The notes: generated from the letters alone by a model not told the origin. A stretch of 64,000 bases of DNA from Teredinibacter waterburyi (GCF_001922985.1 NZ_MRUH01000163.1:1-64000); one strand, 5' to 3'; counted from the first letter of the stretch, positions 1 to 8,526 are shown. Numbers and translations: made by a program.

Positions 1-160
1 AATCACGAACAATTTCCGCATCGGCTGAGTTGTATAGCCACAACTCCTGGTTGTTACCCTGCTCAATAAAGCGATGAACAACGCCACGTTGATTTAACAA
101 GCTGTCTAGCTCATGAAGGCGCGTATCCAGTGGAAACTCGGCAATTTTGTACCAACTCAT
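1..160 (-). CDS. Rhomboid-family intramembrane protease, N-terminal fragment (partial)
   Basis: The reverse strand from an ATG at 158-160 is open to the window edge and gives 53 residues beginning MSWYKIAEFPLD. The pattern of a short hydrophilic N-terminal domain fits the cytoplasmic domain that precedes the membrane part of bacterial GlpG-type rhomboid proteases; the membrane segments and Ser/His dyad lie outside the window. A GGAG lies 12 nt upstream of the start. The next genes, metallophosphoesterase then NAD kinase, follow the rhomboid gene in Pseudomonas as I remember it, which supports the call. The identification is by resemblance and synteny only. Confidence 0.6.
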   Translation of the reverse strand, partial: MSWYKIAEFPLDTRLHELDSLLNQRGVVHRFIEQGNNQELWLYNSADAEIVRD

Positions 161-292
161 TTAATGCATTTACTCCGTTAATCTACTCATTTCTCTGGGG
201 TAACTTTTGCTTGGCCGTTTTGCTTGCCCTTCTATTCGCTAGTCGCGTCACTAACTTTCAAGTTGAGGGTTTAGTACTCATAGGCACTAACT

Positions 293-326
293 AAAATGTA
301 GAGCCTAGTTGTCTGGCTCTACATTT
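293..326 (-). terminator. Intrinsic terminator at the end of the metallophosphoesterase gene
   Basis: Two 12-nt arms (294-305 and 315-326) are perfect reverse complements around a 9-nt loop. Read on the minus strand, the hairpin is followed by TTTTAGTT. The stem starts inside the last codons of the metallophosphoesterase gene and contains its TAG stop. Confidence 0.7.
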
Positions 327-1273
327 ACCCAAACAAACTTACTGTTATCGAGAATCTGTTCGCCATCAAACCGATAACATACCAACTTACCGTATTTGAC
401 CGCGCTGTAGTCCAAACAAGCTAGGTTTGGCTTCAATGGCTTAGGGTTTCCTTGTAGCCAATAGTGGCCAACAAACACAGGTTTTTCACTATCGTGATAA
501 GACAGTAAAGCGGCCTTCTGCTGGCGGCTGAGCTGCTTGTGATTTAGGTCGTCGGGTAAAGGGTCTGGCTGAAAAACAACGTCTTTGTAGGTTTCGGGTT
601 CGTCCGCCCAAAATTTAGTACGGAAAAAACTGCGCTCGAGACCATCCCTCCCGGTGATTTTTCGGCCGTCGGGCAAGGAGATATCAGTACCGCGGGTCAG
701 CCGGTCGAGCAGTTTGAACTCTAAGCTTTCTAAATTGAGTGTTTGGTGAACAAAAGCTGTGTCGATACAGCGGCTACGGTAGCGTTGCTCAAACTCCGCA
801 ATAAGTTGTGTATCCCAGCAGGCGTGCACAACTCTAAAGAGGGGAAACTCCAAGTACAGGGGTAAGGTTTTGAACCACTCTAGAAACTCACGCCACTCTT
901 CGGGGTAACTGGCAAACTGACTTAAAGTTTCGGCAATTAGCCGGTTGTGCCTGCTGTTGTGGGCCCGTACGTACTCTTCCGGTTTGTTGGGAACAGTGGT
1001 GGTATAGGCTATAGCGTTGTACTCGTGATTACCCAAAATACATTGAGCGGACCCTTCGTCGACCATGTTTTTTACGAGGTGTAGCGCTTCGCGAATACGC
1101 GGGCCACGATCTACTATATCGCCAACAAAGATCACCGAGCGATCGGAGTGAGCGTAAACAGGCCAGCCATTGCGCTGTCCAAGGCTGGAGTAGCCGAGCT
1201 TTAGCAACAGCTTTTCTAAGGTGTTGGCACAACCGTGAACGTCACCAATAAGATCAAAGCTAGATTGCTTCAT
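305..1273 (-). CDS. Metallophosphoesterase (calcineurin-like, PrpA/ApaH type)
   Basis: A 322-residue protein with the full metallophosphatase signature: GDVHG at residues 10-14, GDIVDRG at 51-57 and GNHE at 81-84, which supply ligands for the two-metal centre, plus later histidines (VHACWD near 148 and VGHYW in the C-terminal part). This arrangement is typical of bacterial Ser/Thr phosphatase 1 and diadenosine tetraphosphatase relatives. The substrate cannot be told from sequence. No signal peptide is visible, so it should be cytoplasmic. It lies between the rhomboid gene and nadK on the same strand, but gaps of 144 and 309 bp and a terminator suggest separate transcription. Confidence 0.85.
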   Translation of the reverse strand: MKQSSFDLIGDVHGCANTLEKLLLKLGYSSLGQRNGWPVYAHSDRSVIFVGDIVDRGPRIREALHLVKNMVDEGSAQCILGNHEYNAIAYTTTVPNKPEEYVRAHNSRHNRLIAETLSQFASYPEEWREFLEWFKTLPLYLEFPLFRVVHACWDTQLIAEFEQRYRSRCIDTAFVHQTLNLESLEFKLLDRLTRGTDISLPDGRKITGRDGLERSFFRTKFWADEPETYKDVVFQPDPLPDDLNHKQLSRQQKAALLSYHDSEKPVFVGHYWLQGNPKPLKPNLACLDYSAVKYGKLVCYRFDGEQILDNSKFVWVNVEPDN

Positions 1274-1582
1274 GGCGTTACTCGTGGCGCGGCGTTAATA
1301 ACACCGCCGGCCCTGTTGTTCGCTAATTCTTGCACGGTATAAGTCTTATCATCCTAGGTGTCGAACAAGTGTTCGAAGATTAGTAGAGTTCGCTTAAGAG
1401 ATACTTAAGGAGTCATCTTTAACCAATTTAATCGTCACTTTATTTATGTAGAAACTGACGTCGCACTATACATACGATATCACCAAAAGCACTTTCTAAA
1501 GTTTAAGCGAGCCGTCTAACTCATAAGTACCTTCTCAAGCAAATAGCGTTTTAAGTAAGTACCGTCTCTAATTAAAAAGTTC
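1274..1582. other. Intergenic stretch, nothing recognised
   Basis: This 309-bp AT-rich gap separates two minus-strand genes. It should hold the promoter of the metallophosphoesterase gene and the 3' region of nadK. I see no convincing hairpin, repeat or small reading frame in it. Confidence 0.5.
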
Positions 1583-2479
1583 TCAATTTAGATTTTCAAA
1601 GCCTGCATTATGCGTTGCCCAGCCTAGTTTCGTGCGGCAGGTTTCATAAAAGTTGTGATCTTCTGGGTGGATTAGGCTAATACGCCGCTCCGACTTGGTA
1701 ATTTGCACCTCGTCTCCAGGCAGGCAATCGGTTTGCAGCTGACCATCACAAGTCACCAGCGGGTGAAGGTTGTTCTCTTCGCTCACAATCAATTTAATAT
1801 GGCTATCGCCCGCAACTACAATTGGCCGACTACTTAGCGTGTGTGGGTAAAGAGGCACTAGCACCATGGCATCAAGGTTAGGATGCATTATTGGCCCGCC
1901 GCCACTTAAGGCGTAAGCGGTTGACCCTGTAGGTGAAGAAATAATCAAACCGTCGGAACGCTGCCGGCAAACAAACTGACTATCAATATAAAGTTCAAAC
2001 TCAATCATCCGAATTAACCGGCCAGGGTGGATCACCACGTCATTCAGAGCTAACCCCGTGGCGCGAGTCTCACCATTGCGCATAATCGCGGAATGCAGCA
2101 AGAAACGCTCTTCGGTGATGTAGCGGCCCTCGAGCACCTCGCCAACCTTATGTTCAATCTCTTCGGGGCTGATATCGGTTAAGAAGCCCAAGCGCCCCCG
2201 GTTGATACCCAATATCTTAACCGTGTGGCCAGCAAACGCGCGTGCAGCAGACAGCAAGCTACCATCGCCGCCAACCACAATTATAAGGTCACACTCTAGT
2301 GCCAAACGTGATCTAGCGGCAATTTCCAAGCCCGCCCGAGGAAGTGCGGCCGAGGTTTCTTCGTCTAACAACACTCGTAGATTGTGTTTGGCAAGAAAGC
2401 TGACTAAACGCTTTAGGGAGTAGCGGGTACTATCACTATCGAGGCGGCCAATCAGACCAACACAGTTAAAGGCTTGCAT
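1583..2479 (-). CDS. nadK: NAD kinase
   Basis: A 298-residue ATP-NAD kinase, which phosphorylates NAD to NADP in the cytoplasm. The GGDG motif is at residues 70-73 with catalytic Asp72, followed by the NRGRLGFLTD block near 93, the ALNDVVIHPG segment, and the SSPTGSTAYALSGGGP motif that forms the diphosphate and metal site. Length matches bacterial NadK (about 290-300). A purine-rich AGAGAC precedes the ATG. It is divergent from the DUF1853 gene, with about 120 bp between the chosen starts. No unusual feature is seen. Confidence 0.95.
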   Translation of the reverse strand: MQAFNCVGLIGRLDSDSTRYSLKRLVSFLAKHNLRVLLDEETSAALPRAGLEIAARSRLALECDLIIVVGGDGSLLSAARAFAGHTVKILGINRGRLGFLTDISPEEIEHKVGEVLEGRYITEERFLLHSAIMRNGETRATGLALNDVVIHPGRLIRMIEFELYIDSQFVCRQRSDGLIISSPTGSTAYALSGGGPIMHPNLDAMVLVPLYPHTLSSRPIVVAGDSHIKLIVSEENNLHPLVTCDGQLQTDCLPGDEVQITKSERRISLIHPEDHNFYETCRTKLGWATHNAGFENLN

Positions 2480-2602
2480 AGTTGTCTCTAGGGGTTATTA
2501 ATGAGTCTTGAAGCGTTAAAATGACAACACAGTTTACCGCAGCCGCACTGGGAGAAGCGAACCATCGACAAACAATTGAACACATATAGTGGGAATAATT
2601 CT

Positions 2603-3907
2603 GTGAGCGACCGCTTAATCAATGGCACAACAGGAAACGACACAGCAGAAAGCAGCATAAACCCAAAACACCAAGCTAAGGTTAGAGCCAATACGGCAGC
2701 CTTGCGCAAGGCCCTTCAGTTGGCACTATTGCAGTCTGAACCGCAGTCGTCAAACAGTAAGGAACCACCAAGTGATCAGGGATTCAGCACTTTCGCCGAC
2801 GACGTTTCAACCGCATGGGTCTCTGACGAAAATCCAACCATCAGAGACCTAGCATGGCTTTTATCCAAACCCTCTTTATTCGTGCCCGAAACACTAGACT
2901 ACTCTGCGTTTGAATGGCCAGCCTTTGAACGGCTTGCGAGCCTTACCCAAACTCCAGCTACCCAAACTCCAGCTACCCAACGACTGACAGCAACGCGTTT
3001 AGACTTGCTTACTGCCACTGTAGCTGCAACAAACGATATACCGTCGCGATCAGACACCAATCGCCTGGGCCAATATTACGAAGCACTAATTGCCTTCTTG
3101 CAGCATCACTTCTACCCGCACTACCAATGTTTTCAAAATGTGCAACTTATTGCCGACAAACAGACCCTCGGTGAGGCGGATTTTATTGTCGAAATGGAGC
3201 CAGAAAAATGGTGCCACCTCGAGGTAGCAATCAAGTTTTTTCTGCTGCGGGACGACGCCGACGCCGACCCACAAAATCTTAGCCATTGGGTTGGCCCCAA
3301 CAGCCGTGATCGACTCGATAAAAAACTTCGCCACATGAACCAACAACAGTTAGCACTGCTACAAAATACAGCGAATCTTGCATTGCTGAATCAAACCTTA
3401 AGCGAGCGAGGATTAGAAAAGCCCATAGATAAAATCGAGGCTAAACACCTTTTACAAGGTGCGCTTTTTACTCACCTATACACCGTAACGGATAAGAGCA
3501 GCGTAACGAACAAGAGCGAAACGATTAACACAAACACCTCGCTGAACAACTCAAAAGCAGCTCACCATCTACCGCTGCCGTTCAACACTGGGGCGCACGC
3601 CGGTTATTGGATACGTTACAACGAACTTTGCATACTATTGGATGAAATAGACAATTTAGAGCAGGGCGAATTACGCTGGGTATTACTAAAGAAAACGGAA
3701 TGGCTCGGTGGGCTCCACCAACTTGAATGGCAAGACCGCGCGATCAGCAACGCAGAATTAATTGCAACGCTCAAGGGTATAAGTTTGCCGCGCTTGGTTT
3801 TGTGTCTGTCGCCATCAGGCGGCGAGAATTTGCGCTGGAATGAATTTAAACTAATGATTACAACAGACTACTGGCCGGATACAAGAATACCATCGCGCAA
3901 TATATAG
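2603..3907 (+). CDS. DUF1853 family protein
   Basis: This product of about 434 residues matches DUF1853: a conserved RLGQYYEALIAFLQHHF segment is followed by TLGEADFIVEM and, about 15 residues on, HLEVAIKFFL. The Glu/Asp...Glu-x-Ala-x-Lys spacing is suggestive of a nuclease-like fold, but no activity is established to my knowledge. I chose GTG at 2603 because GGGA lies 8 nt before it; an in-frame TTG at 2576 has no good ribosome site. A short 15-bp duplication (about 2945-2980) doubles a Thr-Gln-Thr-Pro-Ala block. The 3' end overlaps the convergent cNMP-binding gene by 40 bp. It is divergent from nadK, an order I recall from Pseudomonas. Confidence 0.75.
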   Translation: MSDRLINGTTGNDTAESSINPKHQAKVRANTAALRKALQLALLQSEPQSSNSKEPPSDQGFSTFADDVSTAWVSDENPTIRDLAWLLSKPSLFVPETLDYSAFEWPAFERLASLTQTPATQTPATQRLTATRLDLLTATVAATNDIPSRSDTNRLGQYYEALIAFLQHHFYPHYQCFQNVQLIADKQTLGEADFIVEMEPEKWCHLEVAIKFFLLRDDADADPQNLSHWVGPNSRDRLDKKLRHMNQQQLALLQNTANLALLNQTLSERGLEKPIDKIEAKHLLQGALFTHLYTVTDKSSVTNKSETINTNTSLNNSKAAHHLPLPFNTGAHAGYWIRYNELCILLDEIDNLEQGELRWVLLKKTEWLGGLHQLEWQDRAISNAELIATLKGISLPRLVLCLSPSGGENLRWNEFKLMITTDYWPDTRIPSRNI

Positions 3908-5094
3908 CTAGAGTCCGTCACCAGCTGGTCGGAGACGCCAGCGCCATGAAAACCGCCTTTAAGCGCGACAACATTGTAGCCCTGCTTCCCCATCAAATAA
4001 GCCGCTGCTCGACTACGGCGACCCGTATCACAGTAAAAAACATAGCGTTTTTCCTGCCCCAGCAAACGTTTTTTTATACTTAGCAATCCCAGAGGAATGT
4101 TACCGGAATAGGCCAAATGACCGAGGCTATATTCATCGTCAGAGCGAACATCGATTAAAATAGACGCCTCGTAGCCCGCGTCAATCTCGGCCATAGTAAT
4201 TTCTTCGATCTGTGACTCTTTAAGCAACAACATAAAGTCGTTCTTTTCTAGACGCATAAGTACGCCATCGGTCACCATGGTGATGGTGGCATTACGGGGT
4301 GCTTCAAACACAAGTGCGTCTTCGCCAAAACATCGCCCGGGGCCAATATCTGCAACCTTGCGTGCTAGCTTTACGTTATCCTCGTGTAAGGTAACGACGG
4401 CATCGCCCTCTTTGATAAAATAACAGCAATCTCCTAACTCTCCCTGGCGAATAATCACATCACCGGTTTCAACAACCATCGGCGTGAGACGGGAGAAAAT
4501 TTGTTCTGCATTGACCGGCGGCACTTTAAAAAACAGGTTTGAGTTTAAAATGGTTTGCATCCATTCCACGTCCTCATCGAGGTCACGCTCCATGGAAATT
4601 TCGGCGAGTAGATACTCGGCGATTTGACTCCAACTTAAAATGCGATCCAGCTCGGCACTATCGATCCGCATTACCACACCGTCAGATTTCGCCACTGCAC
4701 GACAGGGCCGAGGTTGTTGATGGGCAAGTGGCAACTGCATTTCTCCGCCGGTTACTATTTCGCGGTAACCCGAGTCGTACTGTAATTCCACTTCGCCGTG
4801 CTGTAGGTAAATATGCTGATTGTCGTAACCTTTACTTTGAAACAGAACGTCACCGCTAAATATCGCTTGGATTTCGGCACCACTAAATAGCTGCTGCAAA
4901 TAATTTTTTTTCAGCGCTTTTAACGGCACCAAAGTATCGGCCGTCGCAAACGCCTGTTTCACCAGAGCACCCGCTAACTCATCAATTCCTTGAGAGTCGG
5001 ACTCACTGTAACTTGAGCTAATTTGCTGCGAAAGTAGCGATGCGTCTGCTTGACTGTAAGCCATTCTTGAATCCATAAAAATAATTGTAAACAT
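3868..5094 (-). CDS. Cyclic-nucleotide-binding / rhodanese fusion protein
   Basis: A 408-residue three-part protein. Residues about 45-155 form a degenerate cNMP-binding beta-roll. Residues about 190-290 are a clearer cNMP-binding domain, with VIIRQGELGDCCYFIKEG and the phosphate-binding-cassette-like GRCFGEDALVFEAPRNATI, lacking a DNA-binding helix-turn-helix. Residues about 305-385 are a rhodanese domain with Cys355 in the loop CDTGRRSR, so sulfur transfer or a related thiol chemistry is possible. It is probably a cytoplasmic sensor-enzyme; ligand and acceptor are unknown. The start is uncertain: in-frame ATGs at 5076 and 5064 are alternatives. It lies 30 bp downstream of the PLP-enzyme gene and is probably co-transcribed with it. 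Confidence 0.8.
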   Translation of the reverse strand: MFTIIFMDSRMAYSQADASLLSQQISSSYSESDSQGIDELAGALVKQAFATADTLVPLKALKKNYLQQLFSGAEIQAIFSGDVLFQSKGYDNQHIYLQHGEVELQYDSGYREIVTGGEMQLPLAHQQPRPCRAVAKSDGVVMRIDSAELDRILSWSQIAEYLLAEISMERDLDEDVEWMQTILNSNLFFKVPPVNAEQIFSRLTPMVVETGDVIIRQGELGDCCYFIKEGDAVVTLHEDNVKLARKVADIGPGRCFGEDALVFEAPRNATITMVTDGVLMRLEKNDFMLLLKESQIEEITMAEIDAGYEASILIDVRSDDEYSLGHLAYSGNIPLGLLSIKKRLLGQEKRYVFYCDTGRRSRAAAYLMGKQGYNVVALKGGFHGAGVSDQLVTDSSYILRDGILVSGQ

Positions 5095-5124
5095 CGCGCG
5101 TAACCACGCGAGACTCTGTATCGT

Positions 5125-6192
5125 CTATCCGACGCTAGGCACATCTAAACTATAGCCGCGTCGACCTTGTAACCCGCCAGAATGCAAGGCCAGTACGCCA
5201 GTGCCTGGCGGCCAATATCCACGCTCGGCGAGCTTAACTAGGCCCCATAGCAGCTTGGCGGTATAAACTGGATCCGATGGTACACCGGTTTCGGCTTCGA
5301 ACTCAGCGACAAATTCCCGTAACTCTGGAGGAAATCGCGCATAACCACCGCAGTGGAACTCACCACAGACACGCCAATCGGGCAATTCTTTGGGATCAGT
5401 CAATCCAGCGCGGGCCAAACTAGTCTGAACCGTCTGATGAAGTTCGCTCTCGATACCCTTTAGCACCGCAATCGCCACTGCACTCAAATTGCTATCTAAG
5501 CCGGCAACAATCCCTGCGAAGGTTGTTGCGGTTCCAGCTGCAACCGCAACACACTGAATATTTAAGCCCGAATCATTTATCTGACTACTGATAACCTCGC
5601 CGAGTACACGACACCCCGCTTCGCCAGCAATGCCACTACCACCTTCTGGCACCCAAAACACCTCGCCACAAGAATCGGATACGTCGAGCTGTTGCTGAAG
5701 CTGGGACCGCAGAGTAAATGTATCGCGCTGCTGGTAATTTGCTCTTGATATAAAGTGTAGCCGCATTCCCATTTCACGCACGTCTTTCAGCGTAGCGCTG
5801 AGTTGTTTTGGCGCCTCTCCGCGAACAATTCCAATGGTGGGGATACCCAGCTCCCGGCCCACAGCCGCCAATGCATAGAGGTGGTTCGACCAGGCACCGC
5901 CGAAGCTGGCAATAGGAACCCTTTTCCCATCTTGGCCAGTGCCATACTGTTTTCGGTAATCCGTAATATGGCCCCAGAGCTTATAGAATTTATTGCCGCC
6001 CCAGTGTGGGTTTAGCTGATCTTCTCGCTTGATATATAGCTCGACCCCCAGCTGCTGCAGACGCGCGAAAGGCACGAGCTGTAGCGTTGCTCGATTACAG
6101 ATGTTTTGGGGAGTTTCTTGACTAAAGGCGCTCGCCAGCTCAGTTGCCGAAATAGGCTTAACCGCTGACGAGTTTAAGGCTTTGTGCACCAC
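5125..6192 (-). CDS. PLP-dependent ACC deaminase / D-cysteine desulfhydrase family enzyme
   Basis: About 355 residues of the fold-type II PLP family. The signature LYIKREDQLNPHWGGNKFYKLW contains the Schiff-base lysine in GGNK; ASFGGAWSNHLYALA and the AAGTATTFAGIVAGL phosphate loop follow. Such proteins deaminate ACC or desulfhydrate D-cysteine; which applies here cannot be decided. The upstream gene ends at 6158 and overlaps this frame. Longer starts (ATG at 6294, 6234 or 6225) overlap by 68-137 bp, so I prefer GTG at 6192, which has AAAGAG just upstream and a 35-bp overlap that would permit translational coupling. The sulfur chemistry of the next gene's rhodanese domain makes a D-cysteine link attractive, but that is inference. 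Confidence 0.75.
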   Translation of the reverse strand: MVHKALNSSAVKPISATELASAFSQETPQNICNRATLQLVPFARLQQLGVELYIKREDQLNPHWGGNKFYKLWGHITDYRKQYGTGQDGKRVPIASFGGAWSNHLYALAAVGRELGIPTIGIVRGEAPKQLSATLKDVREMGMRLHFISRANYQQRDTFTLRSQLQQQLDVSDSCGEVFWVPEGGSGIAGEAGCRVLGEVISSQINDSGLNIQCVAVAAGTATTFAGIVAGLDSNLSAVAIAVLKGIESELHQTVQTSLARAGLTDPKELPDWRVCGEFHCGGYARFPPELREFVAEFEAETGVPSDPVYTAKLLWGLVKLAERGYWPPGTGVLALHSGGLQGRRGYSLDVPSVG

Positions 6193-7519
6193 CGATCTCT
6201 TTGTGTGACTCGCAGCGGTCTTCATCGCCCGCATGGAAGTCGGTAGGGTTTTCAATACGAGGAAGATTTTCGCCGCACAAACTACCTTGTTCATCCGTGT
6301 GATGACAAACCGGTGTTTGATAATGTTCCAGCCACGCCTTGTAGTGGGATTCAGTTACCCCACACTGGGCCGCAGAATACGCCAGTGGGTTCTCCATGTA
6401 GCTGTATGTATCGGCCAAGGGAATAGTAATGTGACCCGCGCCGGGCTGATAGGTTACAAAACTCACACCCTTTTCGGTGAGACGATTCAACAACTGCTCA
6501 CCACTATTGGAAAGTAATTGCTGGTTCTCTTTACGCAAGCGTGTAATCTCATCGCGCAACTGAGATTCCTGCTCGTTGCGATAAAGTAGCTCCATCTCTC
6601 GCATCTGCAACATGTCTTTTAGTTCAGTTGTAGCCGCTTCGATTTTCGCTTCCGACTCAAGCTGAAAATTATCTTTTAGCGCAGAGATATTTTCGATGCC
6701 CACACCTTCGGCTTGCTCGATTTTATGTTCAAAATATTCGCGCAAACCTTCTATTTTTTTAGCCTGCCCGTCAATCGTATCTTTTAACTGCTGATTGCGT
6801 TCACGTTCGTCAGCCAGAGCGCGATTTTTTTCTTCGATAATGACGCGGTATTCTTCTATACGATGATTATGCTCTAGCTTAAGCGTCGATATTGCCCGCT
6901 TACCGTCATTGGCAACAGTCGCGGTTCGCAGGCGCTGATCTTTTAACATTTGCGCCATTTGATCGCGAAATTCTTTGGCGTACTCGCTCCGCAACTCGGT
7001 CGAAATCTGCTTTTCCATTCTTTCAGCCGAGGCTGCAGCCTTGACGGCATTTAACTCAGACTCCGGCGCATCTTTAAACTGAATGCCGAGTCGATTGCGC
7101 GCCACCAGCTTTTTCAATAGACCCAGTTGATTACTACCGGCACGTAAGTTTGGATCCCAAAGCATCGATTTAAAGTATTGAATTGGACATTGGCTAGCAC
7201 AGGCTAAGCGGATAGGCCCGGCCCCCAAGTCTGGGCCGCGCATGGCACTGCCGGCGATTTTATCGAGCGGCAGATTCCAGTTGGGGTCGATCAACCCCTG
7301 GCGGGTAAAGCCGATTAAAAAGAACACCAAACTACGAATTCGCAACTGGTTATCGATAGAAAGATAAACGACACGGGCCTGCTTTCCCGACCATTCCGGC
7401 GTAGGCACATAGTTATCCAGAATCGCTTCGAACTCCGAATAATGCATCTCTCGAGCGACCAACCCATCGTTGCCAAAAAATACAACGGCGGTGGCCAGTT
7501 CGTCATGGTCAAATATCAT
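6158..7519 (-). CDS. Coiled-coil protein of unknown function
   Basis: I do not recognise this 453-residue protein. The N-terminal 170 residues (MIFDHDELATAVVFFGND...) look globular and include two cysteines in ACASQCPIQYFKSM. Residues about 170-345 are strongly charged heptad-like sequence (KEFRDQMAQMLKDQR, EEYRVIIEEKNRALADERERN), a long coiled coil. A compact C-terminal domain has HYQTPVCHH...CGENLPRI...HAGDEDRCESH, whose Cys/His spacing could bind a metal. No signal peptide or membrane span is seen. ATG at 7519 has AGAG upstream and begins the natural N terminus; a longer frame reaches 7564. Its 3' end overlaps the PLP-enzyme gene. Confidence 0.7.
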   Translation of the reverse strand: MIFDHDELATAVVFFGNDGLVAREMHYSEFEAILDNYVPTPEWSGKQARVVYLSIDNQLRIRSLVFFLIGFTRQGLIDPNWNLPLDKIAGSAMRGPDLGAGPIRLACASQCPIQYFKSMLWDPNLRAGSNQLGLLKKLVARNRLGIQFKDAPESELNAVKAAASAERMEKQISTELRSEYAKEFRDQMAQMLKDQRLRTATVANDGKRAISTLKLEHNHRIEEYRVIIEEKNRALADERERNQQLKDTIDGQAKKIEGLREYFEHKIEQAEGVGIENISALKDNFQLESEAKIEAATTELKDMLQMREMELLYRNEQESQLRDEITRLRKENQQLLSNSGEQLLNRLTEKGVSFVTYQPGAGHITIPLADTYSYMENPLAYSAAQCGVTESHYKAWLEHYQTPVCHHTDEQGSLCGENLPRIENPTDFHAGDEDRCESHKEIGGAQSLKLVSG

Positions 7520-7564
7520 GCAAGCTCTACAACTCTTTGTAAGGAATAAGGATGTCCGAAACAA

Positions 7565-8034
7565 GCAAAGTTACTTAATAACGCCAACTAGCTCCGTGGA
7601 TTATGATTATTCATTATCGACCAGCACCTCCAGAGGCGCTGTGACCTGCTCTTCAATATCCATACTAAAGACTAGCTCACCACAGCTAAATACTGGGTAT
7701 ACGAGGCCTTTGTTGTTAAAGCTTGATCAGGTTCGCAAATTTAGACGCCAGTATACGCGGGGCAATTAGGTTATTAATAGCTGGGAGCAATAGTTACTTT
7801 CGACACAAAAGCATTACCAACGCCCAAATTTTAAACGCTTAGAACATCTGACAAAACTAGGCAATTTTAAACTGGCACGAGAAAATCACGGCCGCCAACG
7901 AAGGCAATAGAGGTTTCCAAACGAAGTTGACGCAGGTCGATGCAAGTCGAAAAAGATCAATTAAGCGAAGCTAGGTGAATATACAGGCAGGATAGAAAAG
8001 GTAGGAGTCACGCACGAAGCAAGCAGCAATCTTT
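7565..8034. other. Intergenic stretch with a short unattached reading frame
   Basis: The gap is over 450 bp. On the minus strand a 35-codon stop-bounded stretch ending near 7610 reads like protein (NKGLVYPVFSCGELVFS, then MDIEEQVTAPLEVLVDNE), but has only an internal ATG and no ribosome site, so I do not call a gene. It could be the remnant of a lost gene. The rest of the gap shows no hairpin or repeat that I can support. Confidence 0.35.
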
Positions 8035-8048
8035 CTAAAGATCGCTGC
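8023..8048 (-). terminator. Hairpin spanning the stop codon of the small acidic protein gene
   Basis: On the minus strand an 11-bp stem (one G-T pair) closes a four-base TAGA loop that contains the gene's stop codon. It is followed by TTGCTTCG, not a clean T-run. It may act as a weak terminator or protect the mRNA end. Confidence 0.45.
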
Positions 8049-8175
8049 ATTCATCTAACATTTCATCGTCATAAAAATCATCGATGATATCACCATCAAA
8101 ATCGGGCTCTAAAAACCAGCCCCTGGCTACAACGGCTTCTGACACCGTTAAAAGTTCTTCAATATAAAAATCCAT
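8035..8175 (-). CDS. Small acidic protein, 46 residues, unknown
   Basis: ATG at 8173-8175 is preceded by an excellent AAAGGAG eight nt upstream, which is the main reason for calling it. The product begins MDFYIEELLTVSEAVVARGW and ends in a very acidic tail rich in Asp/Glu (FDGDIIDDFYDDEMLDECSD). There is no membrane segment or signal peptide. I do not recognise the family. The acidic C terminus could suggest a DNA mimic or a small adaptor, but nothing nearby decides this. It lies divergent to arsR across a 410-bp gap, so an arsenic role is possible but unsupported. A hairpin overlaps its stop codon. Confidence 0.55.
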   Translation of the reverse strand: MDFYIEELLTVSEAVVARGWFLEPDFDGDIIDDFYDDEMLDECSDL

Positions 8176-8506
8176 AATGGATACTCCTTTCACTCTAAAT
8201 ACTAAGCGCAATAAACTAAGCGCAAATAAATTAAAAACAAACAACATTAAGTTGCCGACACTGAGACCTCATGCCCCTATCGACTGTTCCATTGGACACC
8301 AGAAACATGACAATGGTTTGACAATATAGTGCAGAAAACGACGTTTAGAGATTATTCTGATGCTATTTTGTGCTGCTGTTCGCTAAACCACCTCGAAACG
8401 CACCAAGACAGGGCCAAAATAAACCTACTGCACAAGCTCCATCACTGAGTTTCGCCAGAACCCCGTCGCTTTTGTCTCTATACAGGTTATAGCAAACCTT
8501 GTACCA

Positions 8507-8526
8507 TATATGGAAATTCGCATATA
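8507..8526 (+). promoter_or_regulatory. Candidate ArsR operator
   Basis: TATATG and CATATA flank an 8-bp centre containing AAATT, giving an imperfect 20-bp palindrome about 60 bp before the arsR start. ArsR-family regulators bind such AT-rich inverted repeats and release them on arsenite binding. Autoregulation of the ars operon is inferred from position. Confidence 0.55.
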
